NCBI GenBank assembly: GCA_021791495.1
Contig: JAJYWN010000038.1
Location: 1-64,000 of the forward strand
From: Bacillota bacterium
GTDB lineage: Bacteria > Bacillota > Sulfobacillia > JAJYWN01
Direction: 5' to 3'
DNA length: 64,000 nt
Shown here: piece by piece, positions 42,432 through 51,160 of the stretch
How positions within the stretch are numbered: position 1 is the stretch's first letter
How the letters are laid out: the number at the start of each line of letters is the position of its first letter
Notes under the pieces: model-generated
What the model was told of the DNA's origin: nothing
Databases searched by the model: none
What the model saw: the letters and a program-made list of their open reading frames with translations, nothing else
Made by a program: the position numbers and the translations under genes

Positions 42432-43493
42432 CTATTCTTCCCGCCCGGGGTAAATCCTCCGGCCCGGGCGGGCGGCATTGGTCGCCCTCCCGAGGCTGGC
42501 GGCCCTCCCACAGGATGCGGTCCTCCCAAAGGCGGTGGCCCTTCCAAGGGCCGCGGCCCTCCCCAGACCGTCAGCCCAGGCAAGGAGCCTGGACCGGTGA
42601 ATGACGCGGCTCAGGGAGGAGATCTCTCCTACATAGTTTATGAGTCCCAGGGCGACCAGGACTACCGCCCACGCCATCAGGTGCGAGGAAAGAGCTAAAG
42701 CCAAGACTCCCAGCCCAGCCCCGATGGCGTTGGACCCGGCATCACCCAACATGGCCCGCCGGCGCAGGTCGTGGGGCAGGAACCCCGCCAGCGCGCCCGC
42801 GAAGGCCGCGCAAGACACGAGAAAAACGGTATCGGGGCGGCGTCCAAGGCCGGTGACGGGTCCGGCGGGTCCGGCTGGCCCGGCCACGGTCACGGCAGCC
42901 ACAACGCCCACCATGATGGCGATGGCCGCCAGAGTGGCTTTCACGGTACGTCCGGGGGCCGTGTCCAGGAAATTGGCGGCGTTGGCGGCGAGCGCCGTCA
43001 CCAGACCCCCCACTATCCAGGTCGCGAGAACCATGACCGCGGGAGCGCCGCCGGCCGGGTGCCCGCGTGGCACCAAAGGGAAAGCCGCGGCCAACCCGAC
43101 GATGGCTCCGCCCACCAGTTTCAGGCCCCCGGATGTCAGCGTTCCCCGCCGGAGGGCGCCAAGGTGCCCGCGGAAACCCTTCTCGTGTCCCGACCAAACG
43201 TCGTCGGCCAGCCCCAGCGCCGCAAAACCCCACACCGCCGTCAGAAAAGACGGCAAGAGGGGCGTCCCCCCCAGCACGGTCTCGGAGGCCAACTCCGAGA
43301 CCGGCGCGCCTACCACCGTTCCGGCGGTCAGAGCCAGGGCCCAGCCAATGCCGGCTGAGGTCGGCACACTCTCGCCGTGGAGATTCGTCCTCGTGTGGCC
43401 CCTGATGGATGCCAGGCGCGAAAGGCGGCGAGTGAGCAGCCGGGCCGCCACCCAGGAAACTGAAACCGCCATCAGCGGTGCCAGGAAGCCCAT
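42432..43493 (-). CDS. MraY/WecA-type phosphoglycosyl transferase
   Basis: The 353-residue polytopic membrane protein (~9-10 helices) carries the family motifs LADDVWSGHEKGFRGHLGALRRG, AANAANFLDTAPGRTVKA and GDAGSNAIGAGLG. Such enzymes move a sugar-1-phosphate from a UDP-sugar to undecaprenyl phosphate. It is not clearly MraY itself, lacks the usual mur neighbours, and is followed by an odd repeated tail (residues ~312-341, LGRA-type hexads). The ATG at 43493 overlaps the GT2 stop (TGATG). It probably builds a lipid-linked glycan with the adjacent GT2. Confidence 0.82.
   Translation of the reverse strand: MGFLAPLMAVSVSWVAARLLTRRLSRLASIRGHTRTNLHGESVPTSAGIGWALALTAGTVVGAPVSELASETVLGGTPLLPSFLTAVWGFAALGLADDVWSGHEKGFRGHLGALRRGTLTSGGLKLVGGAIVGLAAAFPLVPRGHPAGGAPAVMVLATWIVGGLVTALAANAANFLDTAPGRTVKATLAAIAIMVGVVAAVTVAGPAGPAGPVTGLGRRPDTVFLVSCAAFAGALAGFLPHDLRRRAMLGDAGSNAIGAGLGVLALALSSHLMAWAVVLVALGLINYVGEISSLSRVIHRSRLLAWADGLGRAAALGRATAFGRTASCGRAASLGRATNAARPGRRIYPGREE
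42479..42568. repeat. Five degenerate 18-bp units at the 3' end of the MraY-like gene
   Basis: Five in-frame 18-bp units (42479-42496, 42497-42514, 42515-42532, 42533-42550, 42551-42568) share a GCGGCCCTCCC-like core. They encode hexads such as GRAAAL, GRATAF, GRTASC and GRAASL in a basic cytosolic or loop tail. Confidence 0.65.
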
Positions 43494-44239
43494 CAGGACC
43501 GCCACCCGGTGGCGCGGAGCCAGGGGGAAACGGGCCACCCGCGGCTCCACAGAGCCCAGGCTACGTCGTGGCACTGGCGGCCGCGATGGGCGAAACCGTG
43601 CCAGTCACGTCCTGTGTAGCGGTGGTTCATGCCGGTCGGCGTTTCCACCAGTCGCAGCCCGGCCCAGATGGCGTCCACCGTCATCCCTACCTCTGCTCCC
43701 CATCCGCTTGAAAGCGGAAGTACAGCCCGCAGCACCCGGCGCGAAAGCGCCCTTTGTCCTGATAGAGGGTAACCCGCCCTGAACCCCGTCAGGTCCCGGA
43801 TGCCAGTCCTGGCGAGAGCTGTGGCCAGACCGAACCCGCCAGAAGGTGCCCCTTGCCGCCCGTCCAACCCCGCCACCACCAGGTCGCCTGCGCCAGAGAG
43901 GACCTGATCGACCAGCTTCCAGGCTTCGCCCGCCGAGTCGCCCAAGTCCGCGTCGAGGCAGAGGACCAGGTCGCCCGAGGCGGCGCGAAAACCGGCCTCC
44001 AGCGCCCGCGCCTTTCCGCCATTGGTCGGCAGTCTGATGACGCTTGCCCCCGCCAACCACGCCTCTCTGGATGTGCCGTCTTGTGACCCGTCGTCCACCA
44101 CGAGCAACTCCGTCTCAAGGTCGTCACCTGGAGGTTCTGGGCGGGCGAGATGGACCGCAGTCACCGTCCGGCCCACCGTGGCTTCCTCATTGAAGGCCGG
44201 AATCACTATGGATACTAGGCACCCGCCCCCGCCGCTCAC
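43493..44239 (-). CDS. Glycosyltransferase family 2
   Basis: The 248-residue GT-A enzyme shows SIVIPAFNEEATVGRTV, LLVVDDGSQDGTS, GGKARALEAGFRAASGD, the DxD motif CLDADLGD, and a C-terminal acceptor part with RYTGRDWHGFAHRGRQ. It resembles dolichyl/undecaprenyl-phosphate sugar transferases without a membrane anchor. GTG start overlaps the SteB-like stop by 4 nt, and its stop overlaps the MraY-like start, so the four-gene envelope cluster is translationally coupled. Confidence 0.85.
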   Translation of the reverse strand: MSGGGGCLVSIVIPAFNEEATVGRTVTAVHLARPEPPGDDLETELLVVDDGSQDGTSREAWLAGASVIRLPTNGGKARALEAGFRAASGDLVLCLDADLGDSAGEAWKLVDQVLSGAGDLVVAGLDGRQGAPSGGFGLATALARTGIRDLTGFRAGYPLSGQRALSRRVLRAVLPLSSGWGAEVGMTVDAIWAGLRLVETPTGMNHRYTGRDWHGFAHRGRQCHDVAWALWSRGWPVSPWLRATGWRS

Positions 44240-45168
44240 TGGCGCCCGCCTCCCTGTCCCTTGATACCCTCGAGCACACCGCCGGTCGCCGGTTGATCCA
44301 ATAGTCCGTCCAGCGGGATCAGGCTATCACTGGCGGGCCCCCGCCCGAAGTTCCCTGCCTGCCCTGACAGTGTCAGGACCAGGGCCACCCGTCCATAGGC
44401 CTGGTCGACCCCTTCCACCGTGGATAAACCGGCCCGTCTGGCGGCCAAGAGTGCCTCCCCTTCTCCGGCCGGCGCTCCCACCACCACCTGCAGGCCCCCG
44501 GTCAGGGCCACCTCTCCTAGGAGCACCGCGGCTCTTTCGGCCCCGGCCCGCTCTTCCACCATTACCACAATGGCCTGCGGCACCGGTTCCAAAGAGCCGG
44601 TGAACTTGATACGCCCCGATCTCGCCAGAGCTTCGATAGCCGACTGGTTGCCGGCTCCCGCCTCTGTGCGCGCCCCGGCCACCCCCCCCGAAAGCTCAGC
44701 GGCCATGGCTGTCACGGACTCGGCGTCGAGAGATCTCGGCCCAGCCAGGGCCGCGCTGGCGGCGGCTCCGGCAACCGCCGAATGCGGGACAGTGGTGACC
44801 GAAGTGACCACGGCTCCTGCCTCGCCCAACGTCTCCAAAGGCTCTCCGTAGAGCCGGTCGTCTCCGAGAAGCACCACCGCCAACCTCACTCCCTCCAGCC
44901 GGCCCCTCACCAGCAAAGGCAGAACGGCCCGCGAGAAACTTCTCTCGGCTTCAAGGTCCACGGTGGCGGTGCTTTGCGCGGCCGCCATCTCCGCCAGCGA
45001 TTGGCGGACCCGGCCCAGTTCCGCCGTGAGCTGACTGATGGCCTTATCCTGTTGGGTCGCGAGGAAGTCCGGACCGAGCACGGCTCCACCCAGGAGGATG
45101 CCGAGTCCCAGAGCCAGGAAAACGGCCATGCTCAGCAGTGCGAGGTGGCGGTAGTCCTGACCCATCAC
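44236..45168 (-). CDS. SteB/MctB-like (DUF3186 copper transporter family) membrane-anchored protein
   Basis: The 310-residue protein begins with a cytosolic YRHLALLSMAVFLALGLGILLGG helix, then a coiled-coil-like part (~38-85: QQDKAISQLTAELGRVRQSLAEM) and an alpha/beta external domain with LAVVLLGDDRLY. This is the DUF3186 layout, named after mycobacterial MctB; in Corynebacterium the homologue SteB pairs with SteA in envelope control. It follows the SteA-like gene by 16 nt, the same pairing. GAGGGGGCG lies 6 nt before GTG 45168. Copper transport is doubtful here. Confidence 0.8.
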   Translation of the reverse strand: MMGQDYRHLALLSMAVFLALGLGILLGGAVLGPDFLATQQDKAISQLTAELGRVRQSLAEMAAAQSTATVDLEAERSFSRAVLPLLVRGRLEGVRLAVVLLGDDRLYGEPLETLGEAGAVVTSVTTVPHSAVAGAAASAALAGPRSLDAESVTAMAAELSGGVAGARTEAGAGNQSAIEALARSGRIKFTGSLEPVPQAIVVMVEERAGAERAAVLLGEVALTGGLQVVVGAPAGEGEALLAARRAGLSTVEGVDQAYGRVALVLTLSGQAGNFGRGPASDSLIPLDGLLDQPATGGVLEGIKGQGGGRQ

Positions 45169-45184
45169 CGGCCGCGCCCCCTCA

Positions 45185-46312
45185 TCACAAAAGCCCCGCC
45201 AGAGTGGCTTTCAACCGGACTGTGAGGACCCGCGCCAAGGTACGGGCCCAGGGAGATGTCCCCAGCAACGCTATCAAAGGGAAGAGAGCCGATGCCGCCA
45301 CGCCCGCAGCCCATTGCCACCCAGGTTCTGGCCCGACCAACCTGGACAATCCTCTGGCGTCGACGGTGACCGGCGCAGCCTTTAGGCGCGTCAGGAAAGT
45401 GCTGGACATGCCCTTACGGCCTTTCTCCAGGAAGTCGATCATCGTCCAGTGGGCGCCGACCAAGACGATCAGGTCCGCTCCCAACTGGTAGGCCAGAAGG
45501 ACGGCCAGGTCTTCGCTGGTCCCCGGCGCCCTGACGGTGGCTGGGTCTAGTCCCAGACGATGCAGACGTACCATGCCCGGAGATCTTCCGTCGCCGTAAG
45601 CGTGTACAACGATCTCCGCCCCACAGCCCAGGGCACGGTCCGACACACTATCCATGTCGCCCACGATCAGGTCGGGTCGCCGTCCCATCTCGAGCAACGC
45701 GTCGGCCCCACCGTCCACGGCCACAAGAATGGGCCGCGCCCGGCGGATCATCCCCGTCAGAACGCGGAGGTCGTCCCTGTAGCCCTGTCCCCGCGCTACC
45801 ACCACAACTTGTCTTCCCGTGAATACCGTCTGGACACCCGACAGGTCCAGGTCTCCCAAAACAGCATCTCTCTCGGCCGACAGGCGCTCCAAAGTGTTGC
45901 GGACGAAACGCCGCAGGAGAGCGTTCATGCGGGTGCGGGCGCGCTCCATGTGCTGTTCCACCTGCTCGCGACGGACCAATCTTCCTTTCGCCACCACGCG
46001 GGCGCCACATACCACCTCGTGTTCCACGACTTCCACGATGGTGCCGTCGATCAGCTCATCGTAGAGGGCGCCACCCAGACCGTCCACCAGAGGCACGCCC
46101 GCCTCCAGGAGGACCTTGGGTCCGAGGTTAGGAAAACGGCCCGTGTAGGAGGTCTCTGCGTCCAAAACGCACGCGACCTTGGCGTCGATCAGCGCCTGCG
46201 CCGCCACGGCATCGAGGTCGCGGTGAGAGATGACGGCGATGTCGCCGGGGCGCAACCTTCTCACCAGCTCTTTCGTTTTCCGTCCAAGCCTAGTCGGCCC
46301 GGTGATGATCAT
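45185..46312 (-). CDS. SteA-like protein with thiamin-pyrophosphokinase-like fold
   Basis: The 375-residue protein matches SteA (putative cytokinetic ring protein): GPTRLGRKTKELVRRLRPGDIAVISHRDLD start, AETSYTGRFPNLGPKVLLEAGVPLVD, a TPK-like domain with FTGRQVVVVARGQGYRDDL, LVAVDGGADALLEMGRRPDLIVGDMDSVSD, GTSEDLAVLLAYQLGADLIVLVGAH, and one or two C-terminal membrane helices (~330-350). Corynebacterial SteA and SteB interact and influence envelope hydrolase activity. It opens the cluster SteA-SteB-GT2-MraY-like, directly after spo0A's terminator. Enzymatic activity is unknown. Confidence 0.85.
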   Translation of the reverse strand: MIITGPTRLGRKTKELVRRLRPGDIAVISHRDLDAVAAQALIDAKVACVLDAETSYTGRFPNLGPKVLLEAGVPLVDGLGGALYDELIDGTIVEVVEHEVVCGARVVAKGRLVRREQVEQHMERARTRMNALLRRFVRNTLERLSAERDAVLGDLDLSGVQTVFTGRQVVVVARGQGYRDDLRVLTGMIRRARPILVAVDGGADALLEMGRRPDLIVGDMDSVSDRALGCGAEIVVHAYGDGRSPGMVRLHRLGLDPATVRAPGTSEDLAVLLAYQLGADLIVLVGAHWTMIDFLEKGRKGMSSTFLTRLKAAPVTVDARGLSRLVGPEPGWQWAAGVAASALFPLIALLGTSPWARTLARVLTVRLKATLAGLL

Positions 46313-46346
46313 GGGACTTCACCAGGGTTAGTATCGAAAGGCGGGG

Positions 46347-46375
46347 GAAAAAGAAAGCAGGGGAATTTCCCCTGC
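46347..46375 (-). terminator. Intrinsic terminator after spo0A
   Basis: On the minus strand GCAGGGG and CCCCTGC form a stem around a 5-nt loop, followed by TTTCTTTTTC. It lies about 50 nt after the spo0A stop and separates spo0A from the SteA-like cluster. Confidence 0.85.
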
Positions 46376-46424
46376 TAAACCACGTAATGTTCTGTCTTAG
46401 AAGTGCGCGCGGGCGCTCTTCTCG

Positions 46425-47195
46425 CTAGGACGCTTTCAACTCCATCCGCATCTTGTCCGCCACCATGGCGATGAACTCTGAGTTCGTGGGCTTGCCGCGG
46501 TCCAGGTTAATGGTGTACCCGAAGAGCCCGTTAATCGTTTCCACGTTTCCGCGGTTCCAGGCCACTTCAATCGCGTGCCGGATGGCGCGTTCCACACGGC
46601 TGGGCGTGGTCTTATACTTCGAAGCGATCATGGGGTATAGTTCCTTCGTGATGGCTCCAAGGAGTTCGATGCGGTTCGTGACCATCAGAATGGCGTCTCT
46701 CAGGTATAGGTACCCCTTTATGTGGGCCGGGATTCCGACCTCGTGGATGATATTGGTGACTTCCACATCCAGGTTCCGCTGCTTGACCACGGGAGCCGGG
46801 GCGGGCACGTAACCTGTGGTCAGCTGCCGGATCCGGTTTACCAAGACCTCTATGTCGAAGGGCTTTAAGACGTAATAGTCCGCTCCGAGCTGCACGACCC
46901 GGCGCGTAATGTTCTCCTGACCGAACGCCGTCAGGACCACAATCACTTTCGGCCGGTGGCTCAAGCTCATCGTGCTGAGTTTCTCCAGCACCCCGATGCC
47001 GTCAAGATGAGGCATGATGATGTCGAGGATCATGACATCCGGTACCTGCCGCGAAAGGCTTTCAATGACGTCAACGCCGTTATAAGCGACGCCCGAGACT
47101 TCCATGTCGGGCTGCTTTTCGATAAAATCCTTCAAAAGTTGACAAAAGTCGCGATTATCGTCGGCTATCAGGACTTTCACCTTTTCTTTGCTCAT
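46425..47195 (-). CDS. spo0A: Stage 0 sporulation response regulator Spo0A
   Basis: The 256-residue protein has a receiver domain with [12 protein letters not shown], the phospho-acceptor Asp in [19 protein letters not shown], and Lys in YYVLKPFD. The Spo0A-C effector domain shows [42 protein letters not shown] and [14 protein letters not shown]. It is the master switch of sporulation and binds 0A boxes. The ATG at 47195 has GGAGG 6 nt upstream. It follows spoIVB, the conserved Bacillota order, and ends at an intrinsic terminator. Confidence 0.97.
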   Translation of the reverse strand: MSKEKVKVLIADDNRDFCQLLKDFIEKQPDMEVSGVAYNGVDVIESLSRQVPDVMILDIIMPHLDGIGVLEKLSTMSLSHRPKVIVVLTAFGQENITRRVVQLGADYYVLKPFDIEVLVNRIRQLTTGYVPAPAPVVKQRNLDVEVTNIIHEVGIPAHIKGYLYLRDAILMVTNRIELLGAITKELYPMIASKYKTTPSRVERAIRHAIEVAWNRGNVETINGLFGYTINLDRGKPTNSEFIAMVADKMRMELKAS

Positions 47196-47240
47196 AAAGA
47201 ACCTCCACTCGCATCCTTCTCGTTGGAACGTGGAAACGGC

Positions 47241-47266
47241 TTTCGACGGTGGGGTGTTCAATCCTT
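47241..47266 (-). promoter_or_regulatory. Candidate sigma-H-like promoter and 0A-like site upstream of spo0A
   Basis: On the minus strand AAGGATT (-35-like) is followed 15 nt later by GAAA (-10 GAAT with one mismatch). The -10 region overlaps GTCGAAA, six of seven bases of an 0A box. It ends ~45 nt before the spo0A ATG. Bacillus spo0A has a sigma-H promoter with 0A boxes, so the position fits, but the matches are imperfect. Confidence 0.35.
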
Positions 47267-47356
47267 CCTGGATGGGAAAAAAAGGCATAACGCGAGCTAT
47301 AATGGGCTGCACCGCGCCGTTCGTCCAGCGACGGAGCCTGCGGCTTTCCTTCTGGG

Positions 47357-48736
47357 TCACGTCTTTAGTAAACCAATGTCCACCTCGGGTAGCGCTCGCG
47401 ACCGGGTCAGACTGCCCTGCTTGAACAGCCCCATTTCGGCAGCCATCCACTCGGCCAAGACCCCGTAACCCCGCGAGGGATCGTTCACGAACACGTGAGT
47501 GACCGCGCCGACGATACGCCCGTTCTGAATGATGGGGCTCCCGCTCATGCCTTGCACGATGCCGCCCGTGCGGGCCAGGAGCCGCGCATCCGTAACCTTG
47601 ATGACCAACCCTTTCGTGTCCGGTTTGGCCTGGCGCATGACCTTCTGAATCTGGACCGAGAACTTCTCCAGGCGGTCGCCATTGACGACGGTTACGATTT
47701 CGGCGGGACCTTCCTCAACTTCCTGGCTGAGGGCCACAGGGAGCGGCGAGGGGAAGAGATCGTTGGTCAGCGGGGCACGTAAGGTCCCTCCGATGCCGAA
47801 GGCGCTGTTATGCGTGATTGTGCCGATGGCGTCCTGCCCTTCAAGGTAAGCCCCGATCTTCTCGCCGGGTTGCCCGCGCCGGCCCTGTTCGATGCCGGAC
47901 ACCACGGCCGACACGATGCGCCCGTCGTCAATGGTCACGGGAAGGCTGGTGTCCACGTCGGTGATCACGTGCCCCAGAGCACCATACCGCAGGGTCGTAG
48001 GGTCAAAGAAGGTTAACGTTCCTACCCCGGCGGCAGCGTCTCGTATGAGCAGCCCCACTCGGAAGCGGCCGGTCTCCCGGCAGAACACGGGTTTGACAAT
48101 GGTCATGTTGGTTTGGCCTTGGTGGCGATACTCGATTTCCACCGGTTTCCCGAGGCGACCCAACTGATCGATGAGGTCCTTCGCTTCCTCGTCGCCGTAA
48201 AGCCGTCTCCCGTTAATGCGAACGATCACATCGCCCTTGACGATGCCTGCCTCCAGCGCCGGACGGTGGATCTTCCCGTCGCCGCCAAGGATGGCGTCAT
48301 GTCCGACCACCAGGACACCGTCGGCGGCCAGCAACACGCCGATGGAATGTCCGCCGGGCATGAGGGAGACCCGCGGGACCACTTCCACGACCATTTTCTT
48401 GAACGGGATAAGGCCGAAGAGGCGGAAATCAAGGTTGGCGCGGCCCAAGGCCAGAGACTCGATGGCCACCGGCCGCCACAGGTTCACGGACCACGCTCCG
48501 TCCACGGCTTCGCGGCCGTTAAGCCTCACCAGGTCCGACTGGTCGGCTCTCACAGACACACCGAAGGGCAGGCCGACGACGATCTGCTGGAGTTGACCGG
48601 GCGTTAGCCGGATCTGGGACGGCAGCCGGCGCATGTTCTGAAAGGGCGGACTGAAGAAGAGGGCGACTATGAAAACGGCAAGGACGATTCCGACCGCCCG
48701 CCGGCGTGACCGTGAGTTTCTGGACAATCGCATCAC
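47357..48736 (-). CDS. spoIVB: SpoIVB serine peptidase
   Basis: The 459-residue protein has an N-terminal membrane anchor (~14-32), a PDZ domain (~120-205: [20 protein letters not shown]) and a C-terminal SA-clan serine protease domain with the catalytic His in [14 protein letters not shown] and Ser in [32 protein letters not shown]. SpoIVB is made in the forespore, crosses the inner membrane and cleaves SpoIVFA to trigger pro-sigma-K processing. It precedes spo0A, as in most spore formers. A GTG start is adjacent to an ATG one codon later. Confidence 0.95.
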   Translation of the reverse strand: MMRLSRNSRSRRRAVGIVLAVFIVALFFSPPFQNMRRLPSQIRLTPGQLQQIVVGLPFGVSVRADQSDLVRLNGREAVDGAWSVNLWRPVAIESLALGRANLDFRLFGLIPFKKMVVEVVPRVSLMPGGHSIGVLLAADGVLVVGHDAILGGDGKIHRPALEAGIVKGDVIVRINGRRLYGDEEAKDLIDQLGRLGKPVEIEYRHQGQTNMTIVKPVFCRETGRFRVGLLIRDAAAGVGTLTFFDPTTLRYGALGHVITDVDTSLPVTIDDGRIVSAVVSGIEQGRRGQPGEKIGAYLEGQDAIGTITHNSAFGIGGTLRAPLTNDLFPSPLPVALSQEVEEGPAEIVTVVNGDRLEKFSVQIQKVMRQAKPDTKGLVIKVTDARLLARTGGIVQGMSGSPIIQNGRIVGAVTHVFVNDPSRGYGVLAEWMAAEMGLFKQGSLTRSRALPEVDIGLLKT

Positions 48737-48856
48737 TCCCCACGCAGTCTGATGGCGCTGCGCAAGGTTGGCTTTTCGGGCCAGATGCCGGCGCGCCGCG
48801 TTGCGCGGAGTTAAAGTGTCCAGCTAAATAGGGGCTGATGCTCTTCCACGGGCAGC

Positions 48857-48882
48857 GAAAAGCGCCCGCCATTGGCGGGCGC
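48857..48882 (-). terminator. Intrinsic terminator after recN
   Basis: A 9-bp stem GCGCCCGCC/GGCGGGCGC with a 3-nt loop is followed on the minus strand by TTTTCG. It lies about 40 nt after the recN stop and before spoIVB. Confidence 0.8.
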
Positions 48883-48920
48883 GCGGCTTTCGCGGCTATT
48901 GTCGGCAAGGGACCGTTTTC

Positions 48921-50672
48921 TTAAGGCGCGGTGCCAGCGTTCGACTGGAAGTCCTGGGCTTCGGCCAGCATGGCGCGGGCATGTTGTCGCGAGATTTCAT
49001 TATCTGGTGTGCCGCCGAGCATGCGGACGATTTCCTCGACGCGCCCTTCGGCGTCGAGGCGGTCCACCCGTGTCGTCGTGTGCTGATCGCCGGCCAGCTT
49101 GTTGATGGAGTAATGCGCGTTGGCCAGGCACGCGATCTGGGCCAAGTGCGTCACGCAAATGACCTGTCGCTTCGACGCCAGGCGGCCCAGGCGCCGCGCG
49201 ACGGCCACAGCGGACCGTCCGCCGATGCCGGCGTCCACTTCATCGAAAATCAGCGTCGGCACCTGGTCTACTTCGGCCAGAATCGTCTTCAGGGCCAGCA
49301 TGATGCGGGCCAACTCACCTCCCGAGGCGATACGGGCCAGGGGCCGCGGCGGTTCGCCCGGGTTCGGCGACAGGAGGAACTCCACTTGGTCTACGCCGTC
49401 GGGCCCGAACGAAACCTTCCGGCCCTCGACCTCGACGCCGCCCTCGTCCGGCTTGGCCTCGAAGCTCACTTGAAACACGGTGCGAGGCATTCCCAGCTCC
49501 GCCAGCTCGGTCGACACCTGCTGTTCCAGACGGTTCGCCGTCTCGTTGCGCAGCCGGCTGAGCCGCGAGGCGGCCTTGGCATAGCCGTCGCGCAGTTCCG
49601 CCAGCTCGGCCTCCAGTCTGGCCGCCGCTTCCTCGCTGCCTTCGATGGTCGTCAACTCCGCGGCAGCTTCGGCGCGAAAATGCAGGATTTCCTCGACACT
49701 GTCGCCATACTTCCGTTTCAGCTGAGAGAGCAGCTCCAGCCGGCCGTCGACTTCCGCCAGACGTTCCGGGTCGGCCTGCACCCGGTCGCGGTAGCGGCGC
49801 AGCTCGCGGGCGGCATCCTCCAGTTGGAACCGCGCCGTATCCAGGGCTTCGCGCAGCGGCGCCAAGGACTTGTCCATTTCGCCCGCCTGCCCCAGTTCCG
49901 CCGCGACCTCGGCCAGCGCGTCGATGAGGGCGGGTCGTGGGCCGCCACCTTCGTAGAGCCCGGCGTAGGCCGACGATGCCAGCGCGAGCAGCTTTTCCGC
50001 GTTTGCGAGGACACGACGCTCGTCGCGCAGCGCCTCCTCCTCCCCGGGCGCCGGAGCCGCCGCATCAATCTCTTGGAGCTGATACCTGAGGAGGTCCAAA
50101 CGCCGGGCCCGGTCACGGGCATCTCCGGAAAGGCGGTTCAAGGCCCGACGCCGCTCGGCCATCTCCCCATGCAGACGGCGGACCTCGTCCCCGACCGAGG
50201 CTACTTCGGCGCCCCCGAAGGCATCCAAGAGCGGCAGATGACGCTCGGGACGTAGCAGCGACTGATGTTCGTGCTGTCCGTGCAGGTCCAGTAGGTGCGA
50301 ACTGATGTCACGCAGCGCCGCCGAAGTGGCCGTGCGCCCGTTGATCCTGGTCAGGCTCCGCCCGCTTCGCGCGATTTCGCGCGAGATCACCAAGAGCGGC
50401 TCATCGGCGGTGGAGGCGAAACCGCCCTCATCCAGACCGTCCCGGAGCTCGGGCAATCCAGAGATATCAAACACGGCCTCGATGTAGGCCTTTTCGGCAC
50501 CGGAACGCACCATGTCCGTGGAGGCGCGCCCGCCCAGCGCCAAGTCAACGGCATCAATGATGATGGACTTGCCGGCGCCGGTTTCCCCGGTAAGCACGTT
50601 GAAACCCGGCTCCAGGGCAAGCGTGAGCCGGTCGACGATGGCGAAATCGCGGATGGAGATTTCCACAAGCAC
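48921..50672 (-). CDS. recN: DNA repair protein RecN
   Basis: The 583-residue SMC-like ATPase has VEISIRDFAIVDRLTLALEPG, Walker A TGETGAGKSIIIDA, long coiled-coil arms (~170-440), the ABC signature region ARIASGGELARIMLALK, Walker B PTLIFDEVDAGIGGRSA and the ICVTHLAQIA switch. It acts early in double-strand-break repair. The GTG at 50672 is the family-typical start, with GGGAG 9 nt upstream; longer readings overlap argR. It sits directly after argR, as in Bacillus. Confidence 0.96.
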   Translation of the reverse strand: MLVEISIRDFAIVDRLTLALEPGFNVLTGETGAGKSIIIDAVDLALGGRASTDMVRSGAEKAYIEAVFDISGLPELRDGLDEGGFASTADEPLLVISREIARSGRSLTRINGRTATSAALRDISSHLLDLHGQHEHQSLLRPERHLPLLDAFGGAEVASVGDEVRRLHGEMAERRRALNRLSGDARDRARRLDLLRYQLQEIDAAAPAPGEEEALRDERRVLANAEKLLALASSAYAGLYEGGGPRPALIDALAEVAAELGQAGEMDKSLAPLREALDTARFQLEDAARELRRYRDRVQADPERLAEVDGRLELLSQLKRKYGDSVEEILHFRAEAAAELTTIEGSEEAAARLEAELAELRDGYAKAASRLSRLRNETANRLEQQVSTELAELGMPRTVFQVSFEAKPDEGGVEVEGRKVSFGPDGVDQVEFLLSPNPGEPPRPLARIASGGELARIMLALKTILAEVDQVPTLIFDEVDAGIGGRSAVAVARRLGRLASKRQVICVTHLAQIACLANAHYSINKLAGDQHTTTRVDRLDAEGRVEEIVRMLGGTPDNEISRQHARAMLAEAQDFQSNAGTAP

Positions 50673-50707
50673 AGCGTTCGACTCCCAGAAGGTCAGTCCG
50701 ATGCCGA

Positions 50708-51160
50708 CTAACTTGTCATTTCCCGGAGGCGCCGGATGACGTCGCCCACCGCTTCCTTGGGCTTGATTACCACCAGGATGGCGTCGTCTCCGGCCACCGC
50801 CCCCACCATCTCCGGCCACGGCAGCGCGTCCAACGCCGCCGCCACGGCCATGGCCGTGCCGGGTAGCGTCTTTACCACCAGGATGTTTTCGCTGTAGTCG
50901 AAACTGACGACCGAGTCCCGCATGTACCGGCGCAGGCGGTCCCATTGCGAAACCCCGCCGGCCTCCTGCGGCTGCGAGTAGTAGGCGTCGCCGTCCGACG
51001 CCGGCACCTTGACCAGTTTCAGTTCCTTGATGTCCCGGGAAACGGTGGCCTGCGTGACCGACAGGCCGGCCCGGCGCAGGCGGTCCGCAAGCTCCTCCTG
51101 AGTGCGGACGCGCTCGGTCCGGATGATCTCCAAGATCTTCATCTGCCGGAGCGTTTTCAA
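50708..51160 (-). CDS. argR: Arginine repressor ArgR/AhrC
   Basis: The 150-residue regulator has the winged-helix part TLRQMKILEIIRTERVRTQEELADRL and SVTQATVSRDIKELKLVKVP, and the hexamerisation/arginine-binding part with LVVKTLPGTAMAVAAALD and GAVAGDDAILVV. It controls arginine synthesis and use in response to arginine. The start TTG 51160 overlaps the nadK stop (TTGA) and matches the family N-terminus. The nadK-argR-recN order is conserved in Bacillota. Confidence 0.95.
   Translation of the reverse strand: MKTLRQMKILEIIRTERVRTQEELADRLRRAGLSVTQATVSRDIKELKLVKVPASDGDAYYSQPQEAGGVSQWDRLRRYMRDSVVSFDYSENILVVKTLPGTAMAVAAALDALPWPEMVGAVAGDDAILVVIKPKEAVGDVIRRLREMTS

Noticed and set aside
48981-50255. 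424-codon plus-strand frame opposite recN
   Set aside because: Gln/Arg-rich shadow of the RecN coiled-coil region.
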